The notes: generated from the letters alone by a model not told the origin. A stretch of DNA of 64,000 nucleotides from CBDFKB01 sp965248715 (GCA_965248715.1 CBDFKB010000008.1:930001-994000); one strand, 5' to 3'; counted from the first letter of the stretch, positions 33,271-42,211 are shown. Numbers and translations: made by a program.

Positions 33271-33358
33271 TAATACCAACGGTGTCCAATATTGGGCACA
33301 GCAATCTCCTATTGGTTCAATCTCCAAAAACTTTTCCAGCATCGAAGCCAAATGTTGA

Positions 33359-34531
33359 TTATTGGGAAGCCGGCTTGGCAGGCGCGTCAATTGGCACAAA
33401 ACGCGAACCATCCCAGCGTTGCAAAATGAACGGGTTGCGAGCATTTTCGCCGGTCTCGTCAAAGGAAATATTGCCCAGAACGGTCGCGAAATTACCGCCT
33501 GCCATGGCGTTGGTCAATTGAGTGGCGCCCAGTTGTAGCGCTTGGTTGATGATCTCGATCGCCGCGTAGCCGTTGAACACGTAAAGCTGCGGCGGGTCTT
33601 GCGGTGAAGTCGATAGTGCCTCGACCAGATGCTGGGCCGGTTCCAGATATTCCGGGCGCTCAGGCATAATCGCCAACAGGCCGGCGGGCACGCTTTCGCG
33701 ATCTTCCAACCAGCGCAAGCTGGTAACCGGTTCGCCGGCGATCAGTTCCATATCGGGGCCAAAATCCATCATATCGCGGGCGATGATCGCTATATCGTCC
33801 ACGGTGCCGCCGATGAAGGCGGCGGCAACGCCTGAATTCTGCAGCCGGCGGATCAGCCCAGCCTGGGTCGACTGGGCAGGCCGGTAAGTATCGATGAATT
33901 GCGGCGGCAGACCGTATTCTTCCATCCTAGCGCGAAATTCGTCCGACAGCCGGCGGCTATACATAGTGCCGTCGTCGATGATCGCGAACGGTTTGTTTAG
34001 CCAGCGTGATTTTAAGATTGCGAAATTGGCTTCCGCCTGGCTGTTATCGTTGGGCACGAACCGGAAGGTAATCCAGTCTTCGCGGTCCCGGTCCCGGGTT
34101 AATCGCATCGACCGCGCGCCGCCGATCAGGATCGGGATCGCTTCGCCCGAAAGCCGGGCGGCGGCGGTTTCAGCTACGATATTGCACAAAAATCCGGTGG
34201 CGATAGCAATGTCCGCCGAGATCAAATCATCAGCGGCCAGGTGAACGAATTTGATGTCGCAATGGTCGTCGATGGCAACAATTTGCAATTTTTCGGCGTC
34301 GGCACGGGTGCGGTTGATGTCTTCAACCGCCTTGTTGGCGCCTGCCAGGAATTGTTCTCCAAACCCCTTGAAAGTGCCGGACAATGGCACGGAAACGCCG
34401 ATGCGGATTTCTCCATGAGCGATTGCTGTCGATGCGACAACCAATCCAATGCCAAAAACGCCGGCCAAGAACGCCCGGCACAATTGGTCGAACCTGGTTT
34501 TGATAGAATCAGATTGCCGCAACACATTCAT
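33359..34531 (-). CDS. Branched-chain amino-acid-type ABC substrate-binding protein
   Basis: The 390-residue protein has a signal peptide (about residues 15-42, ending AHG-E) and the LivJ-type opening EIRIGVSVPLSGTFKGFGEQ, followed by GANKAVEDINR. The periplasmic-binding fold of type I is clear (IGGTVDDIAIIARDM, GYAAIEIINQALQLG). Members bind Leu/Ile/Val, other amino acids, urea or aromatic compounds. No permease or ATPase gene is nearby, so it is an orphan binding protein that must share a transporter or serve as a sensor. It is convergent with the hybrid kinase gene. Confidence 0.83.
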   Translation of the reverse strand: MNVLRQSDSIKTRFDQLCRAFLAGVFGIGLVVASTAIAHGEIRIGVSVPLSGTFKGFGEQFLAGANKAVEDINRTRADAEKLQIVAIDDHCDIKFVHLAADDLISADIAIATGFLCNIVAETAAARLSGEAIPILIGGARSMRLTRDRDREDWITFRFVPNDNSQAEANFAILKSRWLNKPFAIIDDGTMYSRRLSDEFRARMEEYGLPPQFIDTYRPAQSTQAGLIRRLQNSGVAAAFIGGTVDDIAIIARDMMDFGPDMELIAGEPVTSLRWLEDRESVPAGLLAIMPERPEYLEPAQHLVEALSTSPQDPPQLYVFNGYAAIEIINQALQLGATQLTNAMAGGNFATVLGNISFDETGENARNPFILQRWDGSRFVPIDAPAKPASQ

Positions 34532-34680
34532 AGCGCTGTTATTAAATGTTGGTTCGGTTTCCGGCAACCGGTTCCAGCAAAGGTGATCTTACCTTGCGTG
34601 ACGTTTGCTACTATATCAAAGTTATCTGCATTGCGCTTCAGGCCTGCTGGCGCGTCTAATAGGCTGATGGAAGGCGAATT

Positions 34681-35604
34681 ATGTCTGACCCGCACTCGGT
34701 GCCTGCATCGATCGACGAAACTCTCGCACTGCTTCGCCGAGGCGACTATGTCGCCGATCGCTCGCTGGCAACTGTATTATATTTGAGCCTGCGCATGGGT
34801 CGGCCTTTGTTTCTTGAAGGCGAAGCCGGGGTCGGGAAAACCGAAATCGCCAAGGTGCTGGCCACTATGCTCGGCCGCAAACTGATCCGCCTGCAATGCT
34901 ATGAGGGGCTCGATGTGGCGAGCGCGGTTTACGAATGGAACTACGCGGCACAAATGGTCGATATCCGCTTGGCCGAGGCATCGGGCGAGAAGGACCGGGC
35001 GACGATGGAAAAGGGGGTGTTTTCCGAGCGGTTCTTGATCAAGCGGCCGCTGATGGAAGCCCTTGAAGATGACCGCGCCGGTCCGCCGGTGCTGCTGATC
35101 GACGAACTCGACCGCACCGATGAGGCGTTTGAAGCCTTTTTGCTGGAACTGCTGTCCGATTTTCAGGTTACCGTGCCGGAACTGGGCACCTTCCGCGCCA
35201 AACAACCACCGATCGTTGTCATCACCACCAACCGGACCCGGGAAATCCACGATGCATTGAAGCGGCGCTGCCTTTATCACTGGGTCGACTATCCCGATGC
35301 CGAGCGCGAACTGGCGATCGTGCGCACCCGCAACCCAGGTATCAGCGCGGCGCTGTCTTCGCAAATAGTTACCTTCGTTCAGAAATTGCGCCAAATCGAT
35401 CTTTTCAAACAGCCTGGTGTCGCCGAAACTCTGGACTGGGCGACCGCGCTCAACGAACTCGACCGCCTGGCGCTTGACCCTGAGACCGTGTCGGACACGA
35501 TCGGCGTATTGTTGAAATATCAGGACGACATAGCGTTGATGCAGACCGGTGAGGCGGCGCGGCTGATCAACGAAACCAAGACCGAGTTGAAGGCGGCGCA
35601 ATAA
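34681..35604 (+). CDS. MoxR-family AAA+ ATPase (CoxD-like)
   Basis: The 307-residue ATPase has Walker A GEAGVGKTEIAK (near residue 47), Walker B LLIDELDRTD (near 139), sensor-1 VITTNRTREIHDALKRRC and the C-terminal lid. Paired with a VWA protein it forms the MoxR/VWA type of remodelling chaperone. In CO-dehydrogenase clusters CoxD and CoxE mature the Mo active site by adding sulfur and copper. Here it opens a five-gene operon of Mo-hydroxylase maturation functions. The stop and the next start overlap by one base. Confidence 0.88.
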   Translation: MSDPHSVPASIDETLALLRRGDYVADRSLATVLYLSLRMGRPLFLEGEAGVGKTEIAKVLATMLGRKLIRLQCYEGLDVASAVYEWNYAAQMVDIRLAEASGEKDRATMEKGVFSERFLIKRPLMEALEDDRAGPPVLLIDELDRTDEAFEAFLLELLSDFQVTVPELGTFRAKQPPIVVITTNRTREIHDALKRRCLYHWVDYPDAERELAIVRTRNPGISAALSSQIVTFVQKLRQIDLFKQPGVAETLDWATALNELDRLALDPETVSDTIGVLLKYQDDIALMQTGEAARLINETKTELKAAQ

Positions 35605-36890
35605 TGCAAAATGCGATCACGCCGCAAGCCGCGCCAGTCGCTTCGGGCCGGCTGGCAGATAATATCGTCTATTTCGCCAGGATATTGCGCAAGGCCGGGG
35701 TTCGGGTTGGGCCATCGGCGGTGGTAACCGCGATCAAGGCGGTTAATGCCGCCGGGGTCGGTGATCGGGACGATTTCTACTGGACCCTGCACGCGACCTT
35801 GATCACTCGCCACGAGGATATTGCAGTGTTTGACCAGGGGTTTCGGTTGTTTTTCCGCTCGCGCGAGCTGGTGGAAAAAATGTTGCAGATGTTTTCACCG
35901 GTTGCCAATCCATCTGGCCAGCCGGAGCCGCCGAAAGCGGCTGAAACCCGGGTCTCGCAAGCGCTGTTTCCTGAAACCAACCGCAATAACGCGCAAGAGC
36001 GCCCGCAAATCGAAGTTGATGCAGCGTTTACCGCCTCCGCCAAGGAAGTGCTGCGTACCAAAGATTTTGCGCAAATGACCGCCTCTGAGCTGGTTGAAGC
36101 CCGGGTGGCGATGGGGAAATTCGTTTTGCCTGACGATATGATCACCACCAGGCGGCTGCGTGCCGCCAACCGGGCGCCGCGCATCGATCCGCGCCGGGTC
36201 ATGGCAGCGTCGCTACGCACTGGCGGTGACTTAATCTTGCCGCGCTATCGCCAACCGCGAAAAATACGTCCGCCATTGGTAGTGTTGGCCGATATTTCCG
36301 GTTCGATGAGCCAATATTCGCGAGTGTTCCTGCATTTCATGCACATGTTGAGTGAGAAGCGACGCGGCGTGCATATTTTTTTGTTCGGCACCAGGCTTAC
36401 CAATGTGACGCGGCAATTGCGCAACCGCGATCCCGACCAGGCGATCGCCCAATGCGCGTTAGCGGTTGAGGATTGGTCGGGCGGCACCCGCATCGGCACC
36501 GCCCTGCATGAGTTTAATCGCGCGTGGTCGCGCCGGGTATTGGCGCAGGGTGCTACTGTATTGCTGATAACCGATGGTCTGGAGCGCGATGGCGAGGCGA
36601 TCCTTGGCCACGAAATGGATCGGTTGCACCGTTCCTGCCGTCGGCTGATCTGGCTAAACCCGCTGCTGCGTTTCGATGGCTTTCAGCCGCGCGCCAGCGG
36701 CATTCGGGCGATGCTGCCTCATGTCGACGTATTTCGCGCCGTGCATTGTCTCGACGCGGTGGCCGATCTGTGCCGCGTACTCAGTGGCGATGGTGGCAGC
36801 GCAATTACCCGCCAGCCGTGTGTGCGTGAGTGGCAAAGGCGGCTACACTCGATTACTGCCGCGACCACGCAATCCCAGGAGGTAGCATGA
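35604..36890 (+). CDS. VWA-domain protein (CoxE-like)
   Basis: The 428-residue protein has a VWA domain in the C-terminal half with the metal-ion-dependent adhesion site DISGSMSQYSR (near residue 230). The rest of the site lies in WSGGTRIGTALHEF and LLITDGLERD. The N-terminal half contains the CoxE-like FARILRKAGVRVGPSAV. It would act with the upstream MoxR ATPase as a chaperone for the Mo hydroxylase. Its stop overlaps the XdhC start in an ATGA arrangement. Confidence 0.87.
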   Translation: MQNAITPQAAPVASGRLADNIVYFARILRKAGVRVGPSAVVTAIKAVNAAGVGDRDDFYWTLHATLITRHEDIAVFDQGFRLFFRSRELVEKMLQMFSPVANPSGQPEPPKAAETRVSQALFPETNRNNAQERPQIEVDAAFTASAKEVLRTKDFAQMTASELVEARVAMGKFVLPDDMITTRRLRAANRAPRIDPRRVMAASLRTGGDLILPRYRQPRKIRPPLVVLADISGSMSQYSRVFLHFMHMLSEKRRGVHIFLFGTRLTNVTRQLRNRDPDQAIAQCALAVEDWSGGTRIGTALHEFNRAWSRRVLAQGATVLLITDGLERDGEAILGHEMDRLHRSCRRLIWLNPLLRFDGFQPRASGIRAMLPHVDVFRAVHCLDAVADLCRVLSGDGGSAITRQPCVREWQRRLHSITAATTQSQEVA

Positions 36891-37213
36891 GTGATATTGG
36901 CAACGACGATGTGTTAAAGACCGCGGAAAACTGGATGAAGAACGGCCGCGATTTGGCGATTGCCACCGTGGTGGAAACCTGGGGATCGGCGCCCAGGCCA
37001 ACCGGAAGCCATTTGGTGATCGATCGCGCCGGCAATTTCGAAGGTTCGGTTTCCGGTGGCTGCGTCGAGGGAGCGGTGATTGCCGAAGCCGAGGCCGTGA
37101 TCGAAACCGGCCAGCCAATTATGTTGGAATTCGGCGTTGCCGACGAGACCGCGTGGCAAGTCGGCCTTACGTGCGGTGGTCGCATCCGTGTATATGTGGA
37201 ACGGATAGGTTAA
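36887..37213 (+). CDS. XdhC/CoxI N-terminal domain protein
   Basis: The 108-residue protein corresponds to the XdhC_CoxI domain only: ATVVETWGSAPRPTGSHLVI, GSVSGGCVEGAVI and LTCGGRIRVYVERI. XdhC binds the molybdenum cofactor, protects it and helps insert the sulfurated form into the enzyme. In the textbook protein this domain is fused to a Rossmann domain; here it is a separate gene ahead of it. The Cys of GGCVEG and of TCGG are retained. The start has an excellent AGGAGG site. Confidence 0.88.
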   Translation: MSDIGNDDVLKTAENWMKNGRDLAIATVVETWGSAPRPTGSHLVIDRAGNFEGSVSGGCVEGAVIAEAEAVIETGQPIMLEFGVADETAWQVGLTCGGRIRVYVERIG

Positions 37214-37218
37214 GCGCG

Positions 37219-37905
37219 GTGGACCCCTACATCCTCAAGGAACTGAACAAGGAGCGCGCCGCGCGCCGCGCCGTCATTCATGTAGTTGACCTTAGTGACG
37301 GGCGCGACCGTATCATCGGCCAAGATGATGCGATCCCGGGCGAAATCGGCGCCCACGCTGTAGGGCTGTTTACGTCCGGTAAATCTGGCAGCGCTGAAAT
37401 TGCCGGGACAAATTTCTTTTTCAATGTACATCTGCCGCCGCCGCGATTGGTGGTGATCGGCGCCGTGCACATTTCCCAGGCGCTGGCTCCGATGGCAGTA
37501 TTGGCCGGTTTCGATCTGACGATTATCGATCCACGCACCGCCTTTGCCACCAAGGAACGGTTTCCAGGAATTACGATCTTTGATCAATGGCCGGAACAAG
37601 TGCTGGCGCAACATCCGTTGGACCGTTGGACCGGCCTGGCGGCAATTACCCATGACCCGAAGATCGATGATCCGCCGCTGGTCGCAGCGCTTGCGGCCGG
37701 CGCCTTTTATGTTGGTGGGCTGGGCAGCCGCAAGACCCACGCAAGAAGGGTAGAGCGGTTGCAGTCATTGGGGGTGAAAGATGACGCGATTGCCCGTATC
37801 AATGCGCCGATCGGTTTGGACATCGGTGCCGCTTCGCCAGCGGAAATCGCGGTGGCGATCCTCGCGGCAGCAATTGCTGCATTGCGCGGGCGCGGGCGAG
37901 GCTGA
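37219..37905 (+). CDS. XdhC Rossmann-domain protein
   Basis: The 228-residue product is the XdhC Rossmann-like half, starting at GTG 37219, 5 bases after the previous stop. LVVIGAVHISQALAPMA begins the dinucleotide-type fold; AAITHDPKIDDPPLVAAL and FYVGGLGSRKTHARRVERL are the XdhC C-terminal motifs, and INAPIGLDIGAASPAEIAV closes it. With the gene before it, it makes a two-part XdhC. Split XdhC pairs are known in other alphaproteobacteria, so the split need not be a defect. Confidence 0.87.
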   Translation: MDPYILKELNKERAARRAVIHVVDLSDGRDRIIGQDDAIPGEIGAHAVGLFTSGKSGSAEIAGTNFFFNVHLPPPRLVVIGAVHISQALAPMAVLAGFDLTIIDPRTAFATKERFPGITIFDQWPEQVLAQHPLDRWTGLAAITHDPKIDDPPLVAALAAGAFYVGGLGSRKTHARRVERLQSLGVKDDAIARINAPIGLDIGAASPAEIAVAILAAAIAALRGRGRG

Positions 37906-37910
37906 GCGGG

Positions 37911-39530
37911 TTGAAGTTCGGCGCCATCAAGCTCGATGAAGCGGTTGGGGCGATCCTAGCCCATTCGCTTGATTTGCAGGCTGGCAAGCGGATGCGCAAG
38001 GGCCTGGTGCTCGACCAGGCTGCGATTGACCGTTTGAAGGCCTGCGGCCACATCAATGTGATTGCAGCTAGCCTGGAAGCTGGCGATGTCGGCGAAGACG
38101 ATGCCGCTGAAAAGCTTGCCGCTGTTTTTGCTGGCAACTCGGCGCACATCCGCGCCGCCGCGCCGTCTACCGGTCGGGTCAACCTTTATGCCGATGGTGC
38201 CGGTCTGTTTATCGCCGAGCCGGCGGTGGTCGATGCGGTCAATTCTGTCGACCCGGGCATTACCCTTGCCACGCTTGGTGACCATACCGGTGTAGCGGCC
38301 GGGCGGATGGTGGCGACGGTCAAAATTATTCCATACGCGGTTAGCGGCGATGCGCTTGAGCGTGCTGTCACGGTGGCGCGGATTGCCACCGGGTTCGATA
38401 TCAGGCCCTATGCTTCCAAGCGGGTAGGGATGATCTCGACGCTGTTGCCGCAACTCAAGCAATCGGTGATCGACAAGACCGAACGGGTGCTGGCCGGCCG
38501 GCTCAGCGCCAGCGGTTCGAAGGTTGTAAACCATCAACAGGTGAACCATGAAACCGGCGCGGTTGCCGATGCGCTTGCTGCTATTGCCAGCGAATGCGAT
38601 CTGGTGATCCTGTTTGGTGCCTCGGCAATCAGCGACCGGGCCGATGTTGTTCCGGCCGCGATCGAACAGGCCGGCGGGCGGGTCGTTCATTTTGGTATGC
38701 CGGTCGACCCTGGCAATTTGCTGTTGCTCGGCGAATTAGATGGCATCCCTGTCATCGGCGCGCCAGGTTGCGCGCGCAGTCCGGCAGAAAACGGTTTCGA
38801 TATGGTGCTGAACGCGGTACTGGCCGGCGAGATGCCCAATGCCGGCACCATCATGGGGATGGGGGTCGGCGGATTGAAGATGGAAATCGGTTCCAGGCCG
38901 CAACCGCGCGAGGGCAGGGCGGCCAAACGCGGCAAGGTGGCGGCGGTGCTGCTGGCCGCCGGCCAGTCGCGGCGCATGGGCGAAGTCAACAAACTTACCG
39001 CATTGGTCGACGGCAAAGCGATGGTGCGCCACGTGGTCGAGGCGGCGATTGCATCGAAGGCGGCCCATGTGTGGGTGGTGACCGGTCATGAACCGGCCGA
39101 AGTCGAGGCGGCGCTCAGCGGCCTCGAAGTCAAGTTTGTCCACAATCTGGCCTATGCAGACGGGCTTGGCGGGTCTCTTGCCGCCGGCATTGGCGCGGTG
39201 TCTAAAGATGTTGACGCGGCGATAGTTCTGCTCGGTGACATGCCGCGCATCACCACTGAAATGATCGACCAGATGATTGGCGAATTTGCAAAGGCGCCGG
39301 CGGGCGCGATTATTCAGGCGGCCGACCGTGGCAAACGCGGCAATCCGGTATTATGGCCGAAAGCCTATTTCGAAGCGCTGCAAGTAATTGCGGGCGATAC
39401 CGGCGCCAAACACCTAATCGGCGAAAACCGCGAGCGGGTGGTCGCGGTTGAACTGGGCGAAGCGGCATCGTTTGATCTCGACACGCCGCAAGCGTTAGAG
39501 CACTATTCGCGATTTGTGAATCGCAAATAG
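37911..39530 (+). CDS. MoeA-like / MocA-like fusion protein for Mo cofactor
   Basis: The 539-residue protein starts at TTG 37911, five bases after the XdhC gene. Residues about 1-335 resemble a molybdopterin-binding (MoCF) domain, with LILFGASAISDRADVVP-like and GCARSPAENGFDMV segments. Residues about 343-539 are a nucleotidyltransferase of the MobA/MocA type (VAAVLLAAGQSRRMGEVNKL, then ILLGDMPRIT). MocA adds CMP to the Mo cofactor to make the dinucleotide used by CO dehydrogenase and xanthine-dehydrogenase-type enzymes. The fusion would bring cofactor binding and activation together. The last eleven codons lie in a palindrome shared with an intergenic repeat. Confidence 0.87.
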   Translation: MKFGAIKLDEAVGAILAHSLDLQAGKRMRKGLVLDQAAIDRLKACGHINVIAASLEAGDVGEDDAAEKLAAVFAGNSAHIRAAAPSTGRVNLYADGAGLFIAEPAVVDAVNSVDPGITLATLGDHTGVAAGRMVATVKIIPYAVSGDALERAVTVARIATGFDIRPYASKRVGMISTLLPQLKQSVIDKTERVLAGRLSASGSKVVNHQQVNHETGAVADALAAIASECDLVILFGASAISDRADVVPAAIEQAGGRVVHFGMPVDPGNLLLLGELDGIPVIGAPGCARSPAENGFDMVLNAVLAGEMPNAGTIMGMGVGGLKMEIGSRPQPREGRAAKRGKVAAVLLAAGQSRRMGEVNKLTALVDGKAMVRHVVEAAIASKAAHVWVVTGHEPAEVEAALSGLEVKFVHNLAYADGLGGSLAAGIGAVSKDVDAAIVLLGDMPRITTEMIDQMIGEFAKAPAGAIIQAADRGKRGNPVLWPKAYFEALQVIAGDTGAKHLIGENRERVVAVELGEAASFDLDTPQALEHYSRFVNRK

Positions 39531-39536
39531 TGCTCT
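39497..39536. repeat. 40-bp palindrome covering the fusion gene's stop codon
   Basis: AGAGCACTATTCGCGATT (39497-39514) pairs with AATCGCAAATAGTGCTCT (39519-39536) around TGTG, with one mismatched pair. The stop codon TAG (39528-39530) lies inside it. It would form a strong hairpin in RNA and could act as a terminator-like 3' stabiliser, though no T-run follows. The palindrome leads straight into a RIME-like repeat. Confidence 0.7.
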
Positions 39537-39597
39537 ATCTATTTGTTTTGTCGCACAACTTTTCTGAAAACCGGCCACCACTTTTCAGATTGTGCTC
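39531..39597. repeat. Divergent RIME-like repeat
   Basis: TGCTCTATCTATTTGTTTTG, then CTGAAAACCGGCCACCAC and TTTTCAGATTGTGCTCTAG, have the same architecture as the repeats at 51885-52090: a CTATCT...TTTGTTT lead, an inner GAAAACCGG.../TTTTC stem, and a closing GCTCTAG. The inner arms CTGAAAA/TTTTCAG are compensatory changes relative to CCGAAAA/TTTTCGG, which supports selection or recent spread of a hairpin. Confidence 0.6.
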
Positions 39598-39637
39598 TAG
39601 CAAACCTACGACCATACAAGAAATAGCGCACGGGCGG

Positions 39638-39949
39638 CTACAGTCCGTCGGTGCTCATGTACTCGGTAAGCGGCACTGGGCTCAAAGTATCGCCGGCCAT
39701 TTCCTTTAGTGTGGCGGCGAATTCCTTGAAATAGTCGCGTGATTGCAGGGTTTGAACGGTTTCCGGCACGTCCCAGCGGCCCCAATGAATGCGGGTATTG
39801 CCTTGCTTGGCCTTGTTGACCTGGTAGTGGAATTTGCCGGCCAGATCCGGGTCTGCATTAATCGCTGCGATAAAACCGGCAACCGCGTGTTCCCACGCCG
39901 CCTCGTCGCCATTAAATTCATACCGGATCGAAATACCATGCATGGTCAT
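39638..39949 (-). CDS. Small conserved-looking protein of unknown function
   Basis: The product is about 103 residues from ATG 39949 (a second ATG two codons later has better spacing to GGAG). No motif was recognised; WGRWDVPETVQTLQSRDYFKE and YEFNGDEAAWEHAVAGFI suggest a compact alpha-beta protein, possibly a dimeric ferredoxin-like (Dabb/ABM) fold, but that is a guess. It lies between the fusion gene and the MerR gene, on the opposite strand to both. Confidence 0.55.
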   Translation of the reverse strand: MTMHGISIRYEFNGDEAAWEHAVAGFIAAINADPDLAGKFHYQVNKAKQGNTRIHWGRWDVPETVQTLQSRDYFKEFAATLKEMAGDTLSPVPLTEYMSTDGL

Positions 39950-40134
39950 GTTCTCCGTTGCGGGCAAAAATCCCCGTCTGTTTGTGGATCACGATAACCG
40001 ATTAGACCCCATAAATCGAGTGATTTAGCGGACCTGTAGCAGCTATTTGCGTTCAACCGACGCACTGGTATGGCGCGGCGATAATTGACTTTTACGTAAA
40101 ATGGTGTAGTTCGGCCACACGCAACTTTCTGACA

Positions 40135-40551
40135 ATGATCGGGGCAAATTTGGCAACCACCGACAGCGAAAAATATTTCACGATTACCGAACTGACCCGC
40201 GAATACGGGATTTCCACCCGAACCATTCGGTTTTACGAGGACGAGGGGCTGATCAAGCCGGTTCGCCGCGGCCGCACAAGACTGTTTCGGCCGGCGGACC
40301 GCAAATTGCTGGCGGTTATACTGCGCGGTAAACGGCTTGGTTTTTCGATTGCCGAAATTCGCGAGATTATCGAGATGTTCAAATCGCCCCCCGGTGAAGC
40401 CGGGCAATTGCAATTGTTAATGCATCGGATAGCGGAAAAACGCGATGCGTTGATGCAAAAACGGCGTGACATTGAAGATACGTTGGGAGAGTTCGTCGAA
40501 ATCGAAAATGAATGCGTTAGCCGTTTGTCGCAACTCGACACCGTGCGCTGA
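40135..40551 (+). CDS. MerR-family transcriptional regulator
   Basis: The 138-residue regulator has the MerR winged helix (FTITELTREYGISTRTIRFY, then EDEGLIKPVRRGRTRLF) and a dimerisation coiled coil (about residues 90-135). There is no Cys-based metal site, and the C-terminus is short. The arrangement resembles the LiuR type, which controls branched-chain or fatty-acid catabolism, but no such genes are adjacent. An in-frame TTG at 40150 with GGGG before it is an alternative start. It is convergent with the EamA gene. Confidence 0.8.
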   Translation: MIGANLATTDSEKYFTITELTREYGISTRTIRFYEDEGLIKPVRRGRTRLFRPADRKLLAVILRGKRLGFSIAEIREIIEMFKSPPGEAGQLQLLMHRIAEKRDALMQKRRDIEDTLGEFVEIENECVSRLSQLDTVR

Positions 40552-40591
40552 CCGCGCGCCGCATCAATTTCCGAATTTGACCTGCTTTCCT

Positions 40592-41494
40592 TCAATCAAA
40601 ATTTGATTTGGATTGTCGGCCGCTGGTTTCTACCGGGGTCATTGGCAGGCGTTCGAACAGAATAAATGCAACGCCGGCAATAATGACGCAGCCGCCAAGC
40701 GCGGTCAGCACGGTCATCCGTTCGCCCAGGAACAAGCTGCCTCCGATCACCGAAAACATGGGCAAAAGCAGCAGGAACGGCGCAATCTGGCTGATCGGAT
40801 GATTTCTGACCAATGTGTTCCAAATTCCGTAGCCCAATGCGGTCATCACCAGGCCCATATAAAGTACCGCGCCCCACACGGTGATGCCAGCGGAACCAAT
40901 GGCTTGCGCATGCCCTTCTTCGAAGACAAGCGACATTGCGAACAATTGTACGGTGGCAAAAACCGCGACCCATGCGGTTACGGTTATCCCGTCGATGGCA
41001 TCGAGGCGGCGAATCATCGCCTGGCCGACTGCCCAGGTCACGGCGCCACCAATTACCAGGCCGATCGACAACCAGGCGCTGCCTAATTTGGGTTCGCCGG
41101 CGATCAATGCGACACCGCCGAAGGCGACAGCAATACCGAACCATTTACGCAGGCCGGCAGTTTCATGAAGGAATACCACACCGAGTATGACCAGGAATGG
41201 CACTTCCAACTGCACAATTAACGCCGTTATCGACGCATCCAGCCCCTTTAAACCGGTATAGGTCAAGCTGTATTGGATCGCTGCGGCAACGATCGCGATC
41301 ATGAATATGCGCTGCAATTGGCCGTAAGGAATTTTCACGAACCAGACCAATACCAGCCCGGTGACTAGAAAGCGGAAGGCCATCAGCAGGATCGGCGGGA
41401 AATGCTCTATTGCTGCCTTGGCGAACACCAGGCCCATGCCCCAGGTCAGCGCAACCGTGACACCCATGGCGATATCGAGCGGCTTGAGCGCCAT
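40592..41494 (-). CDS. EamA/DMT-family transporter, second copy
   Basis: The 300-residue protein has ten predicted helices in two EamA repeats, opening MALKPLDIAMGVTVALTWGM and including YTGLKGLDASITALIVQLEV. The second repeat closes with IAPFLLLLPMFSVIGGSLFLGE. It is of the RhaT/YdcZ-like amino-acid or metabolite exporter kind (the LKGLDASITALIVQLEVPF region is typical of O-acetylserine/cysteine exporters such as EamA). ATG 41494 behind GGAGG is used. The substrate is not known. Confidence 0.82.
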   Translation of the reverse strand: MALKPLDIAMGVTVALTWGMGLVFAKAAIEHFPPILLMAFRFLVTGLVLVWFVKIPYGQLQRIFMIAIVAAAIQYSLTYTGLKGLDASITALIVQLEVPFLVILGVVFLHETAGLRKWFGIAVAFGGVALIAGEPKLGSAWLSIGLVIGGAVTWAVGQAMIRRLDAIDGITVTAWVAVFATVQLFAMSLVFEEGHAQAIGSAGITVWGAVLYMGLVMTALGYGIWNTLVRNHPISQIAPFLLLLPMFSVIGGSLFLGERMTVLTALGGCVIIAGVAFILFERLPMTPVETSGRQSKSNFD

Positions 41495-41755
41495 GGTTTC
41501 GCCTCCCGGCAGGTCTAAATATATCTGGCCGACACCGAGGCTAAGAGCTCGCAGACAAGACCTAGCAGCGTTGCGCCCTTGTAAGCAATTTTGCAAGGGT
41601 GCTCGTTTGCTAGAGATACAGGTGACAAACAACAGTTTTGCACTGGATTTTTGCTGCTGTTGCACCAGATAAGGGTGAGGGAACATATTGCTGTTGGAAA
41701 CAAGTTCTTGTGACTTGCGGGTCGCCAGATCAGGCGCGGCCGAGGAGGTTCGATT

Positions 41756-42208
41756 ATGCAATTGAAAATCAATGGGGAAATGGTCGAGGTCGGCGACGAG
41801 CCGGACATGCCGCTACTGTGGGCGCTACGCGATATTGTGGGCCTGAAGGGCACCAAATTCGGTTGCGGCATCCAGGCTTGCGGCGCCTGCACGGTGCATA
41901 TGGACGGAACCGCGATCCGCTCCTGCGGTATATCGGTTGGCGATGTCGATGGAGAGATCACCACGATCGAGGGTTTGGGCGGACCGGACAATTTGCATTT
42001 CGTCCAACAGGCATGGATCGACGAGCAGGTTCCCCAGTGCGGCTATTGCCAGTCCGGCCAGATCATGAGCGCATCGGCGCTATTGGCGCAAGAGGCTGAT
42101 GTGGACGATGAGATGATCGACGATGCCATGTCCGGCAATTTGTGCCGTTGCGGTACCTATCCGAAAATCCGCGCCGCGATCAAACGCGCCGCTCAGGCGA
42201 GGAGCTGA
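41756..42208 (+). CDS. 2Fe-2S subunit of an IorAB-type molybdoenzyme
   Basis: The 150-residue small subunit has GCGIQACGACTVHMDG for the first cluster (near residue 38), then CGYCQSGQIMSA and NLCRCGTYPKI for the second. The CQSGQ form, in contrast to CTPG of the other operon, is typical of isoquinoline 1-oxidoreductase alpha and related two-subunit aldehyde dehydrogenases. It starts behind AGGAGG and is followed after 3 bases by the large subunit. No FAD subunit is present, so electrons likely go to a cytochrome or another membrane acceptor. Confidence 0.9.
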   Translation: MQLKINGEMVEVGDEPDMPLLWALRDIVGLKGTKFGCGIQACGACTVHMDGTAIRSCGISVGDVDGEITTIEGLGGPDNLHFVQQAWIDEQVPQCGYCQSGQIMSASALLAQEADVDDEMIDDAMSGNLCRCGTYPKIRAAIKRAAQARS

Positions 42209-42211
42209 GCG

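Noticed and set aside
36887..37905. A frameshift or nonsense mutation breaking xdhC into two genes.
   Set aside because: The downstream part has its own GTG start and the two-gene form occurs in other alphaproteobacteria; both halves retain their motifs.
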